37,177 nt of DNA from an uncultured bacterium (GTDB lineage: Bacteria > Verrucomicrobiota > Kiritimatiellia > RFP12 > UBA1067), in NCBI GenBank assembly GCA_902761035.1, contig CACWIW010000078.1:1-37177 (forward strand), read 5' to 3'. Positions within the stretch are counted from its first letter, which is position 1. Each line of letters begins with the position of its first letter. A program made the position numbers and the translations under genes. The notes under the pieces were generated by a model. The model made no database searches and was not told the DNA's origin. It was given only the letters and a program-made list of their open reading frames with translations. Of this stretch, positions 15,301 to 22,425 are shown in pieces.

Positions 15301-16263
15301 GAACACGGTGTCGGGGTGCTCCTCGCGCACGCGGGCGACGATGTAGTTCCACGTCTCCTCGGGAATCATGTAGCCCGCGTCGCATCGGAAGCCGTCCACG
15401 CCGAACCGGCACCAGAAGAGGAACACGTCGGCCATGTAGGCGCGCAGTTCGGGCTTCGCGTAGTCGAGTTCCACGAGGTCGGCCCACGTCACGCCCCACG
15501 CGCCGGGCGAGACGAACGTGCCGTCGGCCTCGCGGTGGAACCAGTCGGGGTGGTGGGTCTGGAGTGCGGACGCCCAGCCGGTGTGGTTGGCGGGAAGGTC
15601 GATGAAGAGGCGTCCGCCGCGCGCGTGGACGGCGTCCGCGAGCTCGCGGAACTGGTCGAGGGGCGTCGCCTTCACGTCGAACTCGGCGCACGCGGGGTCG
15701 ACGCTGAAGAAATCGGTGGCGGCGAACGGACACCCCTTCTTCCCCATCACGCCGTAGGTGACAGGCACGGGGAACGGCGGGAGGGTCTGCACGATCGTGA
15801 AACCCATCTTCCCCATGATCGTGTCGAGACGGCGCACGACCTCACGGAAGGACCCGAACTGGCGCACGAACACGGTGTAGATCGCGTTCGCACGGCGCGT
15901 GGCGGCGGGTTCGACCTTCACGTGGAAGTTGCGTCCCTCGGGCCACACGGGCGTGCGCGTGCCGGCGGGGAAGAAGCACGCCTTGGCGGAGAACACGCCC
16001 ACCTCGTCGAGGCGCACCGTACATTCAAACGTGCCGGGGCTCTTCTCCTTCATCGGGATGTCGTTCCACGCCTTCGCGAGGGGCACGATCCCCTGCTCGG
16101 TCTCCTCGATGATCTCCTGGCGTCGCACGGACGCCGCGCCGAGGTTGGTGCGCAGCACGGCGCGCCCCTTGTGCGGCGCATCGAGGGTAAGGGTGATGAC
16201 GAGCTCGTCGCCTTTCCAGCGGAGCAAGTACGAATCGGGGGCAGGTGTCTGTTGAAGCGTCAT
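12364..16263 (-). CDS. Glycogen debranching enzyme: GH13 alpha-amylase-type domain fused to amylo-1,6-glucosidase (GDE C-terminal) domain
   Basis: The 1299-residue enzyme is predicted to trim and hydrolyse alpha-1,6 branches of glycogen or starch. After an N-terminal beta domain (1-125), the GH13 barrel (about 130-500) shows the nucleophile Asp295 in GFRCDAGYM, the acid/base Glu324 in FMLEGLGG and the His382-Asp383 pair in AETHDND. A middle beta-rich region (570-920) leads to a GDE_C (alpha/alpha)6 domain (about 925-1299) with GYPWFLDWGRDTLIFLRG, ENGTLPNIIYGE, DAQLWFI, APSHFTWMDTNYPACTPRHG and PAYHNGTVWAWPFPLY. All key residues appear intact. Two dispersed repeats are read in frame as GRAVAPRPP (about 548-556) and GRAVVPRPP (about 912-920), both at domain linkers. 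No signal peptide. TATACT lies 7 nt before the ATG, suggesting a leaderless message. Confidence 0.92.
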   Translation of the reverse strand: MTLQQTPAPDSYLLRWKGDELVITLTLDAPHKGRAVLRTNLGAASVRRQEIIEETEQGIVPLAKAWNDIPMKEKSPGTFECTVRLDEVGVFSAKACFFPAGTRTPVWPEGRNFHVKVEPAATRRANAIYTVFVRQFGSFREVVRRLDTIMGKMGFTIVQTLPPFPVPVTYGVMGKKGCPFAATDFFSVDPACAEFDVKATPLDQFRELADAVHARGGRLFIDLPANHTGWASALQTHHPDWFHREADGTFVSPGAWGVTWADLVELDYAKPELRAYMADVFLFWCRFGVDGFRCDAGYMIPEETWNYIVARVREEHPDTVFMLEGLGGKLEVTDALLARSDLDWAYSEIFQTYDRGAFEWYLPGAIARAEKYGSLVHFAETHDNDRLAKGGKVYARLRVQLAALLSHQGAWGIANGVEWYATEKIDVHDGGDLNWDASDNMVDLIARLNGILAAHPAFGPGVRERLITRGDGNTLAVARLCDDGAPVLVLANLDCNHPATVQWDTSVFDATRVTELVSGKPMHIDPPAGVWLEPGEVLALSAGDQQPGRAVAPRPPLASSPLTTWRWPEDAHRDVVVPAGCELRILAPYAFRVRVVGANDVTRAAACSEDNAATLALPAYAGDGTRCDAYDLEMAVFEPDGVRRARSRVLVPPSASAARVKCTVTGAEVRADPTLKTVLSNGAGADAQLPVAWGEILSQYDSTFSANPKVVVPGDRLVLWTRTRAWLQHDGYSREFNKDCLESFTTDPAGRFATWRFRMPCGMGRLAVFDFRLSLVPGANGARLDVTRVSGGARDVRDPVRIVFRPDLEWRSFHATTKAQGAVEQAFGKPGAVRAATDGFTFQPYGEDRLVFRVEGGAFHEEPAWTYCVGHPEEAERGQEPCGDLFSPGWFACDFASGGTACLSAEYLNDSGRAVVPRPPITPTSATLSIPDALTRALDLFVVRRDDVKTVIAGYPWFLDWGRDTLIFLRGAIAAGKTDDALKILVAFARFEENGTLPNIIYGETAGNRDTVDAQLWFILAVRDLASKVGKKVLRTDCGGRTLADVMESIAANYVKGTPNGIRVDAASGLVWAPSHFTWMDTNYPACTPRHGYPVDIQAMWIAALRFLGGKWGDLAEKASQSLVRLFATPDSYLCDCLDAPNGEAAADARPDPAIRPNQLFALALDALPADATALRAGVLAATERLLVPGGVRSLAAGHPLYKGVYAGDEDTVRKPAYHNGTVWAWPFPLYAEALAASGQASAETALSLLASSVENINSGCICHISEIADGDAPHAQKGCRAQAWSASELLRVWLKLTA
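13505..13530. repeat. Dispersed GC-rich repeat, type B, inside debranching enzyme
   Basis: The minus strand reads GGTAGGGCGGTCG and then TCCCGCGACCGCC, a near-perfect hairpin with head GGTAGGG. Translated as GRAVVPRPP at the linker before the GDE_C domain. Confidence 0.85.
14597..14622. repeat. Dispersed GC-rich repeat, type B, inside debranching enzyme
   Basis: Same sequence family; arms GGCGGTCGC and GCGACCGCC are perfectly complementary. Translated as GRAVAPRPP right after the GH13 part. Confidence 0.85.
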
Positions 16264-16270
16264 GGGTGAT

Positions 16271-16276
16271 AGTATA
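16271..16276 (-). promoter_or_regulatory. -10 element of the debranching enzyme gene, leaderless configuration
   Basis: TATACT on the minus strand, then 7 nt (ATCACCC), then ATG. No ribosome binding site. Confidence 0.55.
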
Positions 16277-16353
16277 CCATAATCCCCCGATGATAGGGCG
16301 GACGCCTCGTACTCACCGCGCGCATGGGAGGGTCACGCGTGTCGTCCCCCTGG

Positions 16354-16833
16354 CTACCGACGCCTGTCGGTCACGTTGTCGATCGCGATCACCAGCGCTA
16401 CAAAGAAACGGTGGTCGAATGAATCGTCGATGTCGAGCACGAACGAGTCCCGCAACGAAATCTTCCGTGCAATATGTCCGACTTCCTTGCCGTCCACAAT
16501 GATATGGTAGTCGTAGCCCAGGATATTGCCGATGATCTCCATCTGCCCTATGGACGATTCGACGAAATACTTGTCGTGGAGGGAAATGAGCTTTTTACGA
16601 ACCGTCGCCACCACATGGTTACCTTCGTCAAGGACGAAAGCAGTTCTCCCCAAGAACGAAAAGAGCTTGTTGCGAATGGTGTACAATTGCCGCCCTTCCA
16701 GCGTCTTGAGGAATTTCTTCTGCGTAAACGTAAAGATTGCGCCCTCGACTTTCAGCACGTCGTTCCCGTTCATGTCTTGGACAGACGACGATCCTCCAAG
16801 CGATATCCAGTGGTTTTTGATTGCAAGTTGCAT
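16354..16833 (-). CDS. LURP-one-related (LOR/YxjI) family protein
   Basis: The 159-residue protein matches the tubby/scramblase-like LOR fold. Its repeated beta-hairpin pattern runs DMNGNDVLKVEGAIFTF, LYTIRNKLFSFLGRTAFVLDEGNHVVATVRKK, KYFVESS, YDYHIIVDGKEVGHIARK and DSFVLDIDDSFDHRFFVALVIAIDN. Length is normal. The biochemical role of bacterial YxjI proteins is unknown. The ATG at 16833 follows GGAAAGGAAAAG. Genes on both sides lack functional links, so it is probably monocistronic. Confidence 0.85.
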   Translation of the reverse strand: MQLAIKNHWISLGGSSSVQDMNGNDVLKVEGAIFTFTQKKFLKTLEGRQLYTIRNKLFSFLGRTAFVLDEGNHVVATVRKKLISLHDKYFVESSIGQMEIIGNILGYDYHIIVDGKEVGHIARKISLRDSFVLDIDDSFDHRFFVALVIAIDNVTDRRR

Positions 16834-17042
16834 TTCTTTTCCTTTCCATTAACATCCCATTCGTGACCAAAGGGATACGGTTCAATGTTGCTTTTTGGAC
16901 AGTTCCCGTGTAACCTACACGGGTGTAAAAAAGGCCAATCCGAAAGCAACAGAGACAGTATACCCGATTATCTGTCCGATAGTCAATGCCCCTCTCGTCC
17001 CCTCTCGTCTCATGTCTCTCGTCTCACGTCCCGAATGTATGA

Positions 17043-17048
17043 TATACT
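17043..17048 (+). promoter_or_regulatory. -10 element of the UPF0227 esterase gene
   Basis: TATACT, 35 nt before the ATG at 17084, leaves a leader with AAAGGAAAAG as ribosome binding site. Just upstream, 16987-17030, is a CTCGTCTC-type repeat related to that near 36540-36655. Confidence 0.5.
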
Positions 17049-17083
17049 ACGCGCAACACGTTGAAAGGAAAAGAACGTACAAA

Positions 17084-17692
17084 ATGAAGAGAATACTCTA
17101 TCTACACGGCTTCGCCTCGTCCGGCGCGAGCGGCACGGTCGAACTCCTGCGGCGGGAGTTCTGGGAACGTGCCGATCCCGCACACCGAGCCGTGGTGACC
17201 GCGCCGGACATCCCGGTCGACCCGCTGGAGGCGTGGCCGATGCTGGAGGCGCTCGCCTACGAGGAGATGCCTGACCTGATCGTCGGCACGTCGATGGGCG
17301 CCTGGTACGCACAGCAGCTCCACGGGTTCCTGCGCATCTGCGTGAACCCCTCGTTCTGGCTCTCCAAGAAGTACGACATCCTGCACGTGGGCAAGCACAA
17401 GTGGCTCAACCGGCGCAAGGACGGTGCCACGGAGTTCCACGTGAAGAAGGAGACGATCGAGCACTTCCAGGAAATGGAGGCGCACCAGTTCGACGGCGTG
17501 ACGGACGACGACCGCACGCTCTGCTACGGACTCTTCGGCGACGAGGATACGCTACTCTCTGCCGAGACGCGCCCAGTGTTCGAGCAGCACTACCCCGGAA
17601 TGTCACGCACGTTCTCCGGCGGACACCGCCTCAACGCGGACGCGGTCGCGCACGTGCTCCTGCCATTCATTAAATCCCTCAATGTCATCTGA
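17084..17692 (+). CDS. YqiA/YcfP (UPF0227)-type alpha/beta-hydrolase esterase
   Basis: The 202-residue cytoplasmic protein opens MKRILYLHGFASSGASGTV, the oxyanion-region signature of the family. The nucleophile is Ser70 in the elbow GTSMGAWYA; the likely acid is Asp in LFGDEDTLL, and the His is in FSGGHRLN near the C-terminus. NPSFWLSKKYD is also a family segment. Members hydrolyse short acyl esters in vitro; the natural substrate is unknown. The start was chosen because of GAAAGGAAAAG upstream; the longer open frame from 16895 runs through promoter and repeat sequence. Confidence 0.88.
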   Translation: MKRILYLHGFASSGASGTVELLRREFWERADPAHRAVVTAPDIPVDPLEAWPMLEALAYEEMPDLIVGTSMGAWYAQQLHGFLRICVNPSFWLSKKYDILHVGKHKWLNRRKDGATEFHVKKETIEHFQEMEAHQFDGVTDDDRTLCYGLFGDEDTLLSAETRPVFEQHYPGMSRTFSGGHRLNADAVAHVLLPFIKSLNVI

Positions 17693-17722
17693 TCCGCTGG
17701 GATTTTGCCACAGCACTCAAAC

Positions 17723-18382
17723 TCACGCCATCACGTACCAGAGAATGCAGAAGAAGTGGCAGATCGACCCTGCCAGCACGAAGAGATGCCAAATCGGATG
17801 GTGGTAAGGAAGACTCCGCCAAAGGTAGAACACGCACCCTATGGTGTAGAGCCCTCCACCCAAGGCCAACCACATCGTGCCCAACCCGCTCAGCGCCCGC
17901 ACTAGCGGTCCGATCGCAATCAAGGCGACCCAGCCCATCAAGATATACGCGCCCGTGGAAACATAGCGGAAACGTCCGGTGGTCAGGGCCTTGAAAAACA
18001 CGCCCGCGAACGTCGCGCCCCACTCGATGCCGAATACGGTCCATGCGAGGCCGGGATGCTCCGGACGCAATGTCACCAAACAGAACGGCGTGTAGCTACC
18101 AGCGATGAGGAAGTAGATCGCCATGTGGTCCATGACATGCAGTACCTGCTTGGCACGGGCATTGATGACGGCATGGTAGGAAGAAGAAATGACATACAGA
18201 AGAAGCGTGCATGAGCCAAAGACACAGCCCGAAACTATTTTCCAGCCCAGATCGACACCTGAATGCACGGCCTGCCAAACCAATAAAGCAATCATGGCCG
18301 CACCAAGGTGCGACCCGATTACATGGATAACCGTGTTGGCGATTTCCTCACCGGTCGTCTGTGGCGTGCCGGTAGTTGTCAT
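17723..18382 (-). CDS. trhA: Hemolysin III / TrhA family (PAQR-like) membrane protein
   Basis: The 219-residue protein has seven predicted membrane helices and the conserved motifs EEIANTVIHVIGSHLG, SSSYHAVINARAKQVLHVMDHMAIYFLIAGSYTPFCL, GIEWGATFAGVFFK and YHHPIWHLFVLAGSICHFFCIL. The His/Ser/Asp set of the PAQR/hydrolase superfamily is present. Members are linked to membrane-energetics and fatty-acid homeostasis; the hemolysin name is historical. It starts 18 nt after secG on the same strand and is probably the last gene of hisI-secG-trhA. Confidence 0.9.
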   Translation of the reverse strand: MTTTGTPQTTGEEIANTVIHVIGSHLGAAMIALLVWQAVHSGVDLGWKIVSGCVFGSCTLLLYVISSSYHAVINARAKQVLHVMDHMAIYFLIAGSYTPFCLVTLRPEHPGLAWTVFGIEWGATFAGVFFKALTTGRFRYVSTGAYILMGWVALIAIGPLVRALSGLGTMWLALGGGLYTIGCVFYLWRSLPYHHPIWHLFVLAGSICHFFCILWYVMA

Positions 18383-18400
18383 GAAATCACCAGGTTCCCT

Positions 18401-18994
18401 TTACTTTTGCGGCGCAGGCGCGGGCGCGGGTGCCGCAGGCTTCGCAGCCGGCGCAGGAGCAGGTGCTGCGGGCTTAGCGACCGGAGCAGGAGCAGGGGCC
18501 GCAGGCTTGGCAGTCGGCGCAGGAGCAGGTGCTGCGGGCTTTGCAACCGGAGCAGGTGCAGGTGCTGCGGGCTTTGCAGCCGGAGCAGGTGCGGGGGCCG
18601 CAGGCTTAGCGACCGGAGCAGGTGCAGGGGCCGCAGGCTTAGCAGTCGGCGCGGGAAGGTCTTCCACCTTCGGCAACGGGGCATCGGGGACCGGAGCCGC
18701 TGGCTGTTCCGCCGCAGGCTTCGGCGCCGAGACGTCGCCCATGACGGACTGCGAGTGCCCAACGGACGTCAAGCGGGCCAGAAGCAAGGTATTGGCGAGG
18801 AAGATGGCCCCCAGCCAGATTGTCACCTTGATTAGCACGTTGCTGGCATCTGCGCCGAACACGGCCTCGCCCATACCGCCGCCGATGGCGCCGCCAAGGC
18901 CGCCCTCTTTCGGCTTCTGGAGCATCACGGCCAACGCGAGCAGAAGGCACACGATTACTTCGACGACATACAGGAAACCAATGAGAATCGACAT
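18401..18994 (-). CDS. secG: Preprotein translocase subunit SecG with a long Ala/Pro/Lys repeat tail
   Basis: The first 75 residues are a normal SecG: membrane helix 1 (LIGFLYVVEVIVCLLLALAVMLQ), the conserved cytoplasmic loop KPKEGGLGGAIGGGMGEAVFG, and helix 2 (VTIWLGAIFLANTLLLARL). SecG helps protein movement through SecYEG. A tail of about 120 residues follows, ending in seven copies of the 11-residue unit AKPAAPAPAPx (33-nt repeats, 18401 to about 18640). Such an extension is far longer than the usual 75-110-residue protein. A GAAAGGTTGAAGAA leader precedes the ATG. It sits 16 nt after hisI. Confidence 0.92.
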   Translation of the reverse strand: MSILIGFLYVVEVIVCLLLALAVMLQKPKEGGLGGAIGGGMGEAVFGADASNVLIKVTIWLGAIFLANTLLLARLTSVGHSQSVMGDVSAPKPAAEQPAAPVPDAPLPKVEDLPAPTAKPAAPAPAPVAKPAAPAPAPAAKPAAPAPAPVAKPAAPAPAPTAKPAAPAPAPVAKPAAPAPAPAAKPAAPAPAPAPQK

Positions 18995-19010
18995 TTCTTC
19001 AACCTTTCAA

Positions 19011-19475
19011 TCAGACCGTTTCTTTTCCGGTGGAATCGACAAACGACAACTTAAGCGTATCGAAGTCAATTCTACGGTAATAGCAGTTGCGCGGCGCACC
19101 GGCCGCGTTCTTTGTATGGCAGATGCCGCCACGACATGGCCGCACCACGTAGAGAAGCGAATTCTGCTCGCAGTTGACATACGCCTCGAGGAGGTCGAAC
19201 GTCTCACCGCTAGTTTCGCCCTTGAACCAGAGCTTGTTGCGGCTCGTCGACCACAGCACGAGCTTGCGCTTCGCGAAGGATTCCTTCATCGCAAACTCGT
19301 TCGTGTAGGCAACGAGGATGACTTCCTTAGTATCCGCGTTCTGCACGGCCACGGGAATCACGCCCGGGTCGCACGACGACGCACCGGAGGCGCGGGTGGC
19401 AGTCACCTGACCGCCCACCTTCTCCAGCTTCGTGAAGTCAAGCCGCAGCTCGTCTATCTCTTCCAATTTTTCCAT
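19011..19475 (-). CDS. hisI: Phosphoribosyl-AMP cyclohydrolase (HisI), variant metal motif
   Basis: Opens the adenine ring of PR-AMP in histidine synthesis. The 154-residue protein has the signatures ILVAYTNEFAMKES, LVLWSTSRNKLWFKGETSG, GGICHTKNAAG and NCYYRRI, and the three conserved cysteines. The usual DCDxD magnesium-binding motif reads NCEQN here, so the acidic ligands are altered while the cysteine is kept. The start at 19475 is chosen over 19496 because TATACT lies between them (9 nt before the ATG), so the message is probably leaderless. First gene of hisI-secG-trhA. The HisE half is not fused. Confidence 0.9.
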   Translation of the reverse strand: MEKLEEIDELRLDFTKLEKVGGQVTATRASGASSCDPGVIPVAVQNADTKEVILVAYTNEFAMKESFAKRKLVLWSTSRNKLWFKGETSGETFDLLEAYVNCEQNSLLYVVRPCRGGICHTKNAAGAPRNCYYRRIDFDTLKLSFVDSTGKETV

Positions 19476-19484
19476 GGAGAGAGT

Positions 19485-19490
19485 AGTATA
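19485..19490 (-). promoter_or_regulatory. -10 element of hisI-secG-trhA
   Basis: TATACT on the minus strand, 9 nt before the chosen ATG, with no Shine-Dalgarno between. Confidence 0.5.
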
Positions 19491-19541
19491 CCACAATTCG
19501 CGGCGGCTGGGAATACCCTTTTCGTCCCGATCGTCACTTTG

Positions 19542-21263
19542 TCATTTTGCCGGAAATACATAGTGGCCGGCGGCGACGTCGTGGACGGCGCCATTCCACT
19601 CTATGCGCGCGGGGGCTGGAACATCAACTGTGAGCACGCCTCTCTCCACGCGCACGTTCACCGGACCCTTCGCCGTCGGCACCATGCCCTCGACGCGCGT
19701 GAGCGAGCCGATCTGTGGACGCACCCGGATCTTCGCGAAGCCCGGCTCCATCGGCGTGACGCCGAGGACGAAACGCGAAATGACGTTGATCGGCGCCGTA
19801 CCCCAGGCGTGGCAGAGGTCGAGGTTCGGCTTGTACTTCACCGCCCACGCCTCCATCGTGGTTGTGGAGCCAAAGTCCATCATCCCCAGCCAGCTGCGGT
19901 CGCCGGACGCCGTCATCAGCGCGAGCGCTGCATCCGCCTCGCCCGCCTTGAACAGGCCCTCGAGCAGGTACTGCGCGAAATAGACGCTGCACGCCATGCC
20001 CTTCGAGATGCAGTATTGTGCCATGCGTTTTGCGTCCTTTCTGGACACCAGCCCGAACGCGAGCGCCGCCGCGTTCGCGTGCAGCGAGGCGTGGTCCGTG
20101 CCGATGCCGTCACGGTACACGCCGCGCTTCGCATCGAAGAACGCGTCGTTGTACGCCTTGCGTACGTCGCGCGCGCGGTGTCCGTAGAAGCCCGCATCCC
20201 CCGGCTTGTGGAGCGCGAGCGAGAACTCGGCGATCTGCAAGAGGTTGCGGTAGTAGAACGCGTTCACGACGGCGTTCACTTCCGTGAAGACGAAACCGTC
20301 GCGCTCGCCAAGCGGCCAGTCGACGATGTCCGCCGCGCCGTTTGCACGAACGGCCTTGCCGCGCGGACGCTCCCCGCCCGTCACGAGCAGGCCGTCGGAC
20401 TCCCGACGGTACTTTTCAAGAAGTTTATCGTTACGTAGGGGATCGTAGAACTCGGCGAGCGCGCCCGTGTCGCCCGACCACATCCAGTCCGCCCACGCCA
20501 TGAAAATCGAATGCTGCTTCCATTCCGTGGGCCACGTGGGGTGCTTCATCAGGTAGGCGTGGCTCGCGCGGGCGAGGGAGTAGTCGGAGTGGACGGCGTA
20601 GTCGCTCAGCTGGTTGATGTAGGCGTCGGCCTCGTAGGGGATGCGCTCGCGGTCGCCGTCCACGTAGAGCCCCGCGAAGGACGAGACGAGGATCGTGTGC
20701 TTGCAGAGGTCGTAGACGCGGTTGAGGCGTTCGTCGGCGACCATCCGCACCGCGTCCTTCGTGACGGCGAACGGTGCGCGGAACACCTCCACGTAGCGGA
20801 ACGGCATGATTACGCCGTGCTCGGCAGGGATGAGGATCGCGGCGCCCTCGCGTCCGCCGTTCGTGTTGCGCTTGTCCGCCACGAGCGGCACGCGCAGGAC
20901 GCCGTCCTTCTCGATCGCGCCCGTCACCCGGGCGGCGCGGATCGTGGCACCGGGCTTCATGTTCACGCTGCCATCCGGCTTGAGCAGCTCGCCGAGGCGC
21001 ACCTCGTACGGGCCGCGCGCGCCGGGCGGCGGCACGAGTTCGAGGAACCCGAACGCCATTTTCCCGAAATCAACGAGCGTGCGTCCGGGGATGCGGGTCT
21101 CTACCGATGTGGGCACGACGCGCCGCTGGACGGTCTTCTTGTAGTCGTTGGGCCCGCCCGCCTGGTAGGGACGCCTCGCCGAGGCGTCCGCCCCGCCCAC
21201 CGCAAGGCAGACGGCTGCCGCAGTTGCCACCGCGACGATCACGCACATTCTCGTTGACTTCAT
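19542..21263 (-). CDS. Secreted GH78-like alpha-L-rhamnosidase-family glycosidase
   Basis: The 573-residue protein has a signal peptide (MKSTRMCVIVAVATAAAVCLAVGGADA), a beta-sandwich region (about 45-165) and an (alpha/alpha)6-barrel with GLYVDGDRERIPYEADAY, the usual GH78 general-acid region. Further motifs are HPTWPTEWKQHSIFMAWADWMWSGD, FTEVNAVVNAFYYRNL and GSTTTMEAWAVKYKPNLDLCHAWGTAP, then a C-terminal beta-domain. It probably removes rhamnose or a related sugar from plant or host glycans in the periplasm; the exact substrate is unproven. The protein is shorter than many GH78 enzymes. A dispersed repeat is read in frame just after the signal peptide. The ATG at 21263 has AAAGGAGAAA upstream; the frame open to 21317 is leader. 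Confidence 0.85.
   Translation of the reverse strand: MKSTRMCVIVAVATAAAVCLAVGGADASARRPYQAGGPNDYKKTVQRRVVPTSVETRIPGRTLVDFGKMAFGFLELVPPPGARGPYEVRLGELLKPDGSVNMKPGATIRAARVTGAIEKDGVLRVPLVADKRNTNGGREGAAILIPAEHGVIMPFRYVEVFRAPFAVTKDAVRMVADERLNRVYDLCKHTILVSSFAGLYVDGDRERIPYEADAYINQLSDYAVHSDYSLARASHAYLMKHPTWPTEWKQHSIFMAWADWMWSGDTGALAEFYDPLRNDKLLEKYRRESDGLLVTGGERPRGKAVRANGAADIVDWPLGERDGFVFTEVNAVVNAFYYRNLLQIAEFSLALHKPGDAGFYGHRARDVRKAYNDAFFDAKRGVYRDGIGTDHASLHANAAALAFGLVSRKDAKRMAQYCISKGMACSVYFAQYLLEGLFKAGEADAALALMTASGDRSWLGMMDFGSTTTMEAWAVKYKPNLDLCHAWGTAPINVISRFVLGVTPMEPGFAKIRVRPQIGSLTRVEGMVPTAKGPVNVRVERGVLTVDVPAPARIEWNGAVHDVAAGHYVFPAK
21164..21197. repeat. Dispersed GC-rich repeat, type C, at the signal-peptide junction of the GH78 gene
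   Basis: GGTAGGGACGCCTCGCC followed by GAGGCGTCC: the shared GGTAGGG head with a different palindromic arm. It encodes ADASARRPYQ on the minus strand. Confidence 0.8.
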
Positions 21264-21348
21264 ATACGATTTCTCCTTTACGCCTTCAATTCTGAAAGGA
21301 CTCGCCCATGATAGCATTTTATCGGTCCCCCTTCAAGGCAATTCGTTG

Positions 21349-21377
21349 TTGCATCCCCGGTGGGGATGTGCGATAAT
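21349..21377 (+). promoter_or_regulatory. Promoter of the lysozyme-like gene, leaderless configuration
   Basis: TTGCAT at 21349-21354, a 17-nt spacer, GATAAT at 21372-21377, then 7 nt (GTGCGAC) and ATG at 21385. No ribosome binding site. Confidence 0.6.
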
Positions 21378-21384
21378 GTGCGAC

Positions 21385-22419
21385 ATGAAACGCACACTTT
21401 ATGTTTTAGCTTTGACGTTGACGGCATTCGGCCTTCCTGGGGCCGAAGGCGGCGGTCGCGGGGCGACCGCCCTACCAAATGGTCGTGGGGCGACCGCTTC
21501 GAGCATGAGCATTGACCCGAGGGCGGTGGCAGAGCTAATGCCGCTCGCGCTGGAGGCCGCCGACATCTTCGAGCGTGCCACGGACCGCGAGGCGAAGCAC
21601 GCCGCCGAACTGCGTCGACGCGGCATCGCCGAAGTGCCGCCCGCCCGCAGCGCGCGACACACGGTGAACACCGCCGGACTCGGCAAGCTCGTATTTGACG
21701 ACCGAGGTGAAATCTACATTGACCGCCGTTTCGTGACGGACGAGGAGATGAAGACCGTCTACGCCATCGAACGGTGGATCGCTAAGTGGTTTCCGGGCGA
21801 GACGGCGAAGCGGAAGATTCCCCGCGCCAAGGCAGGCGGAGCCGCGGGCGTTCCCGTGTTCTGCGGGTTCGAGTCCGCACGCTACCAGCAGCACGACGCG
21901 CTCATCGCGCGCCTCACGGCGGAGTTCAACGCTAACAAAGCCGCCTGGTGCGGAGGCTCTCCCGAGCAGGCGGCGAAGATTAAGAACCTCACGCCCGCAC
22001 AGGTCAAGGCGCACATGATCGAGGAGTCCGGCGGAAACGGTCCGCGCTCAAAGGCGGCGTGGGCGGCCGATCCGCTTCAGGTCAACGTGCCCGGAGACTG
22101 GGGCGAGGAGAAAAAGCTCGTAGGGCTAGCCAAGCCCGCGAAGCGGAACGAGGGATCTGCCGAGGCGAACGTGCGCGCGGCGATCAAGTACCTCTCGCGC
22201 AAGGGGTTCGGCGTGTCCGGACGCCCCGCCTCGGCGCGTCCCGGCAGCACGTTCGACGGCTGGCGCGAGGCCTGCCGGCGCTACAACGGACGACGCGACC
22301 GCACCGACACCGACCGCTACTACAGCGACGAGTATGCGGACAAGATCATGCGCCGCGCCGCGAACCCCGACCTCTTCGTGCCCATCGAAATCAAGCTGGC
22401 GGCGAAGGCCGATCAATAG
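21385..22419 (+). CDS. Exported lysozyme/transglycosylase-like protein
   Basis: The 344-residue protein has a signal peptide (MKRTLYVLALTLTAFGLPGA) and a mainly helical body. The C-terminal part resembles lysozyme-like folds: candidate catalytic Glu in LTPAQVKAHMIEESGGNG, AAWAADPLQVNVPGDWGEEK, ANVRAAIKYLSRKGFG, and FDGWREACRRYNGR ... YSDEYADKIMRR. The pattern of a Glu at a helix end, a Gln/Asn loop and a C-terminal YN..GD/YA element suggests peptidoglycan cleavage; this is inference. Dispersed repeat sequence (GRGATALP, GRGATAS) is read in frame right after the signal peptide. The start is set by the leaderless-type promoter; convergent with the AGCS gene, with a 6-nt gap. Confidence 0.65.
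   Translation: MKRTLYVLALTLTAFGLPGAEGGGRGATALPNGRGATASSMSIDPRAVAELMPLALEAADIFERATDREAKHAAELRRRGIAEVPPARSARHTVNTAGLGKLVFDDRGEIYIDRRFVTDEEMKTVYAIERWIAKWFPGETAKRKIPRAKAGGAAGVPVFCGFESARYQQHDALIARLTAEFNANKAAWCGGSPEQAAKIKNLTPAQVKAHMIEESGGNGPRSKAAWAADPLQVNVPGDWGEEKKLVGLAKPAKRNEGSAEANVRAAIKYLSRKGFGVSGRPASARPGSTFDGWREACRRYNGRRDRTDTDRYYSDEYADKIMRRAANPDLFVPIEIKLAAKADQ
21451..21499. repeat. Dispersed GC-rich repeat, type B, one full and one partial copy
   Basis: A full copy at 21451-21476 on the opposite strand to the gene, followed by a partial copy GGTCGTGGGGCGACCGCT at 21481-21498. Translated as GGGRGATALPNGRGATAS after the signal peptide. Confidence 0.8.
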
Positions 22420-22425
22420 CCGACG

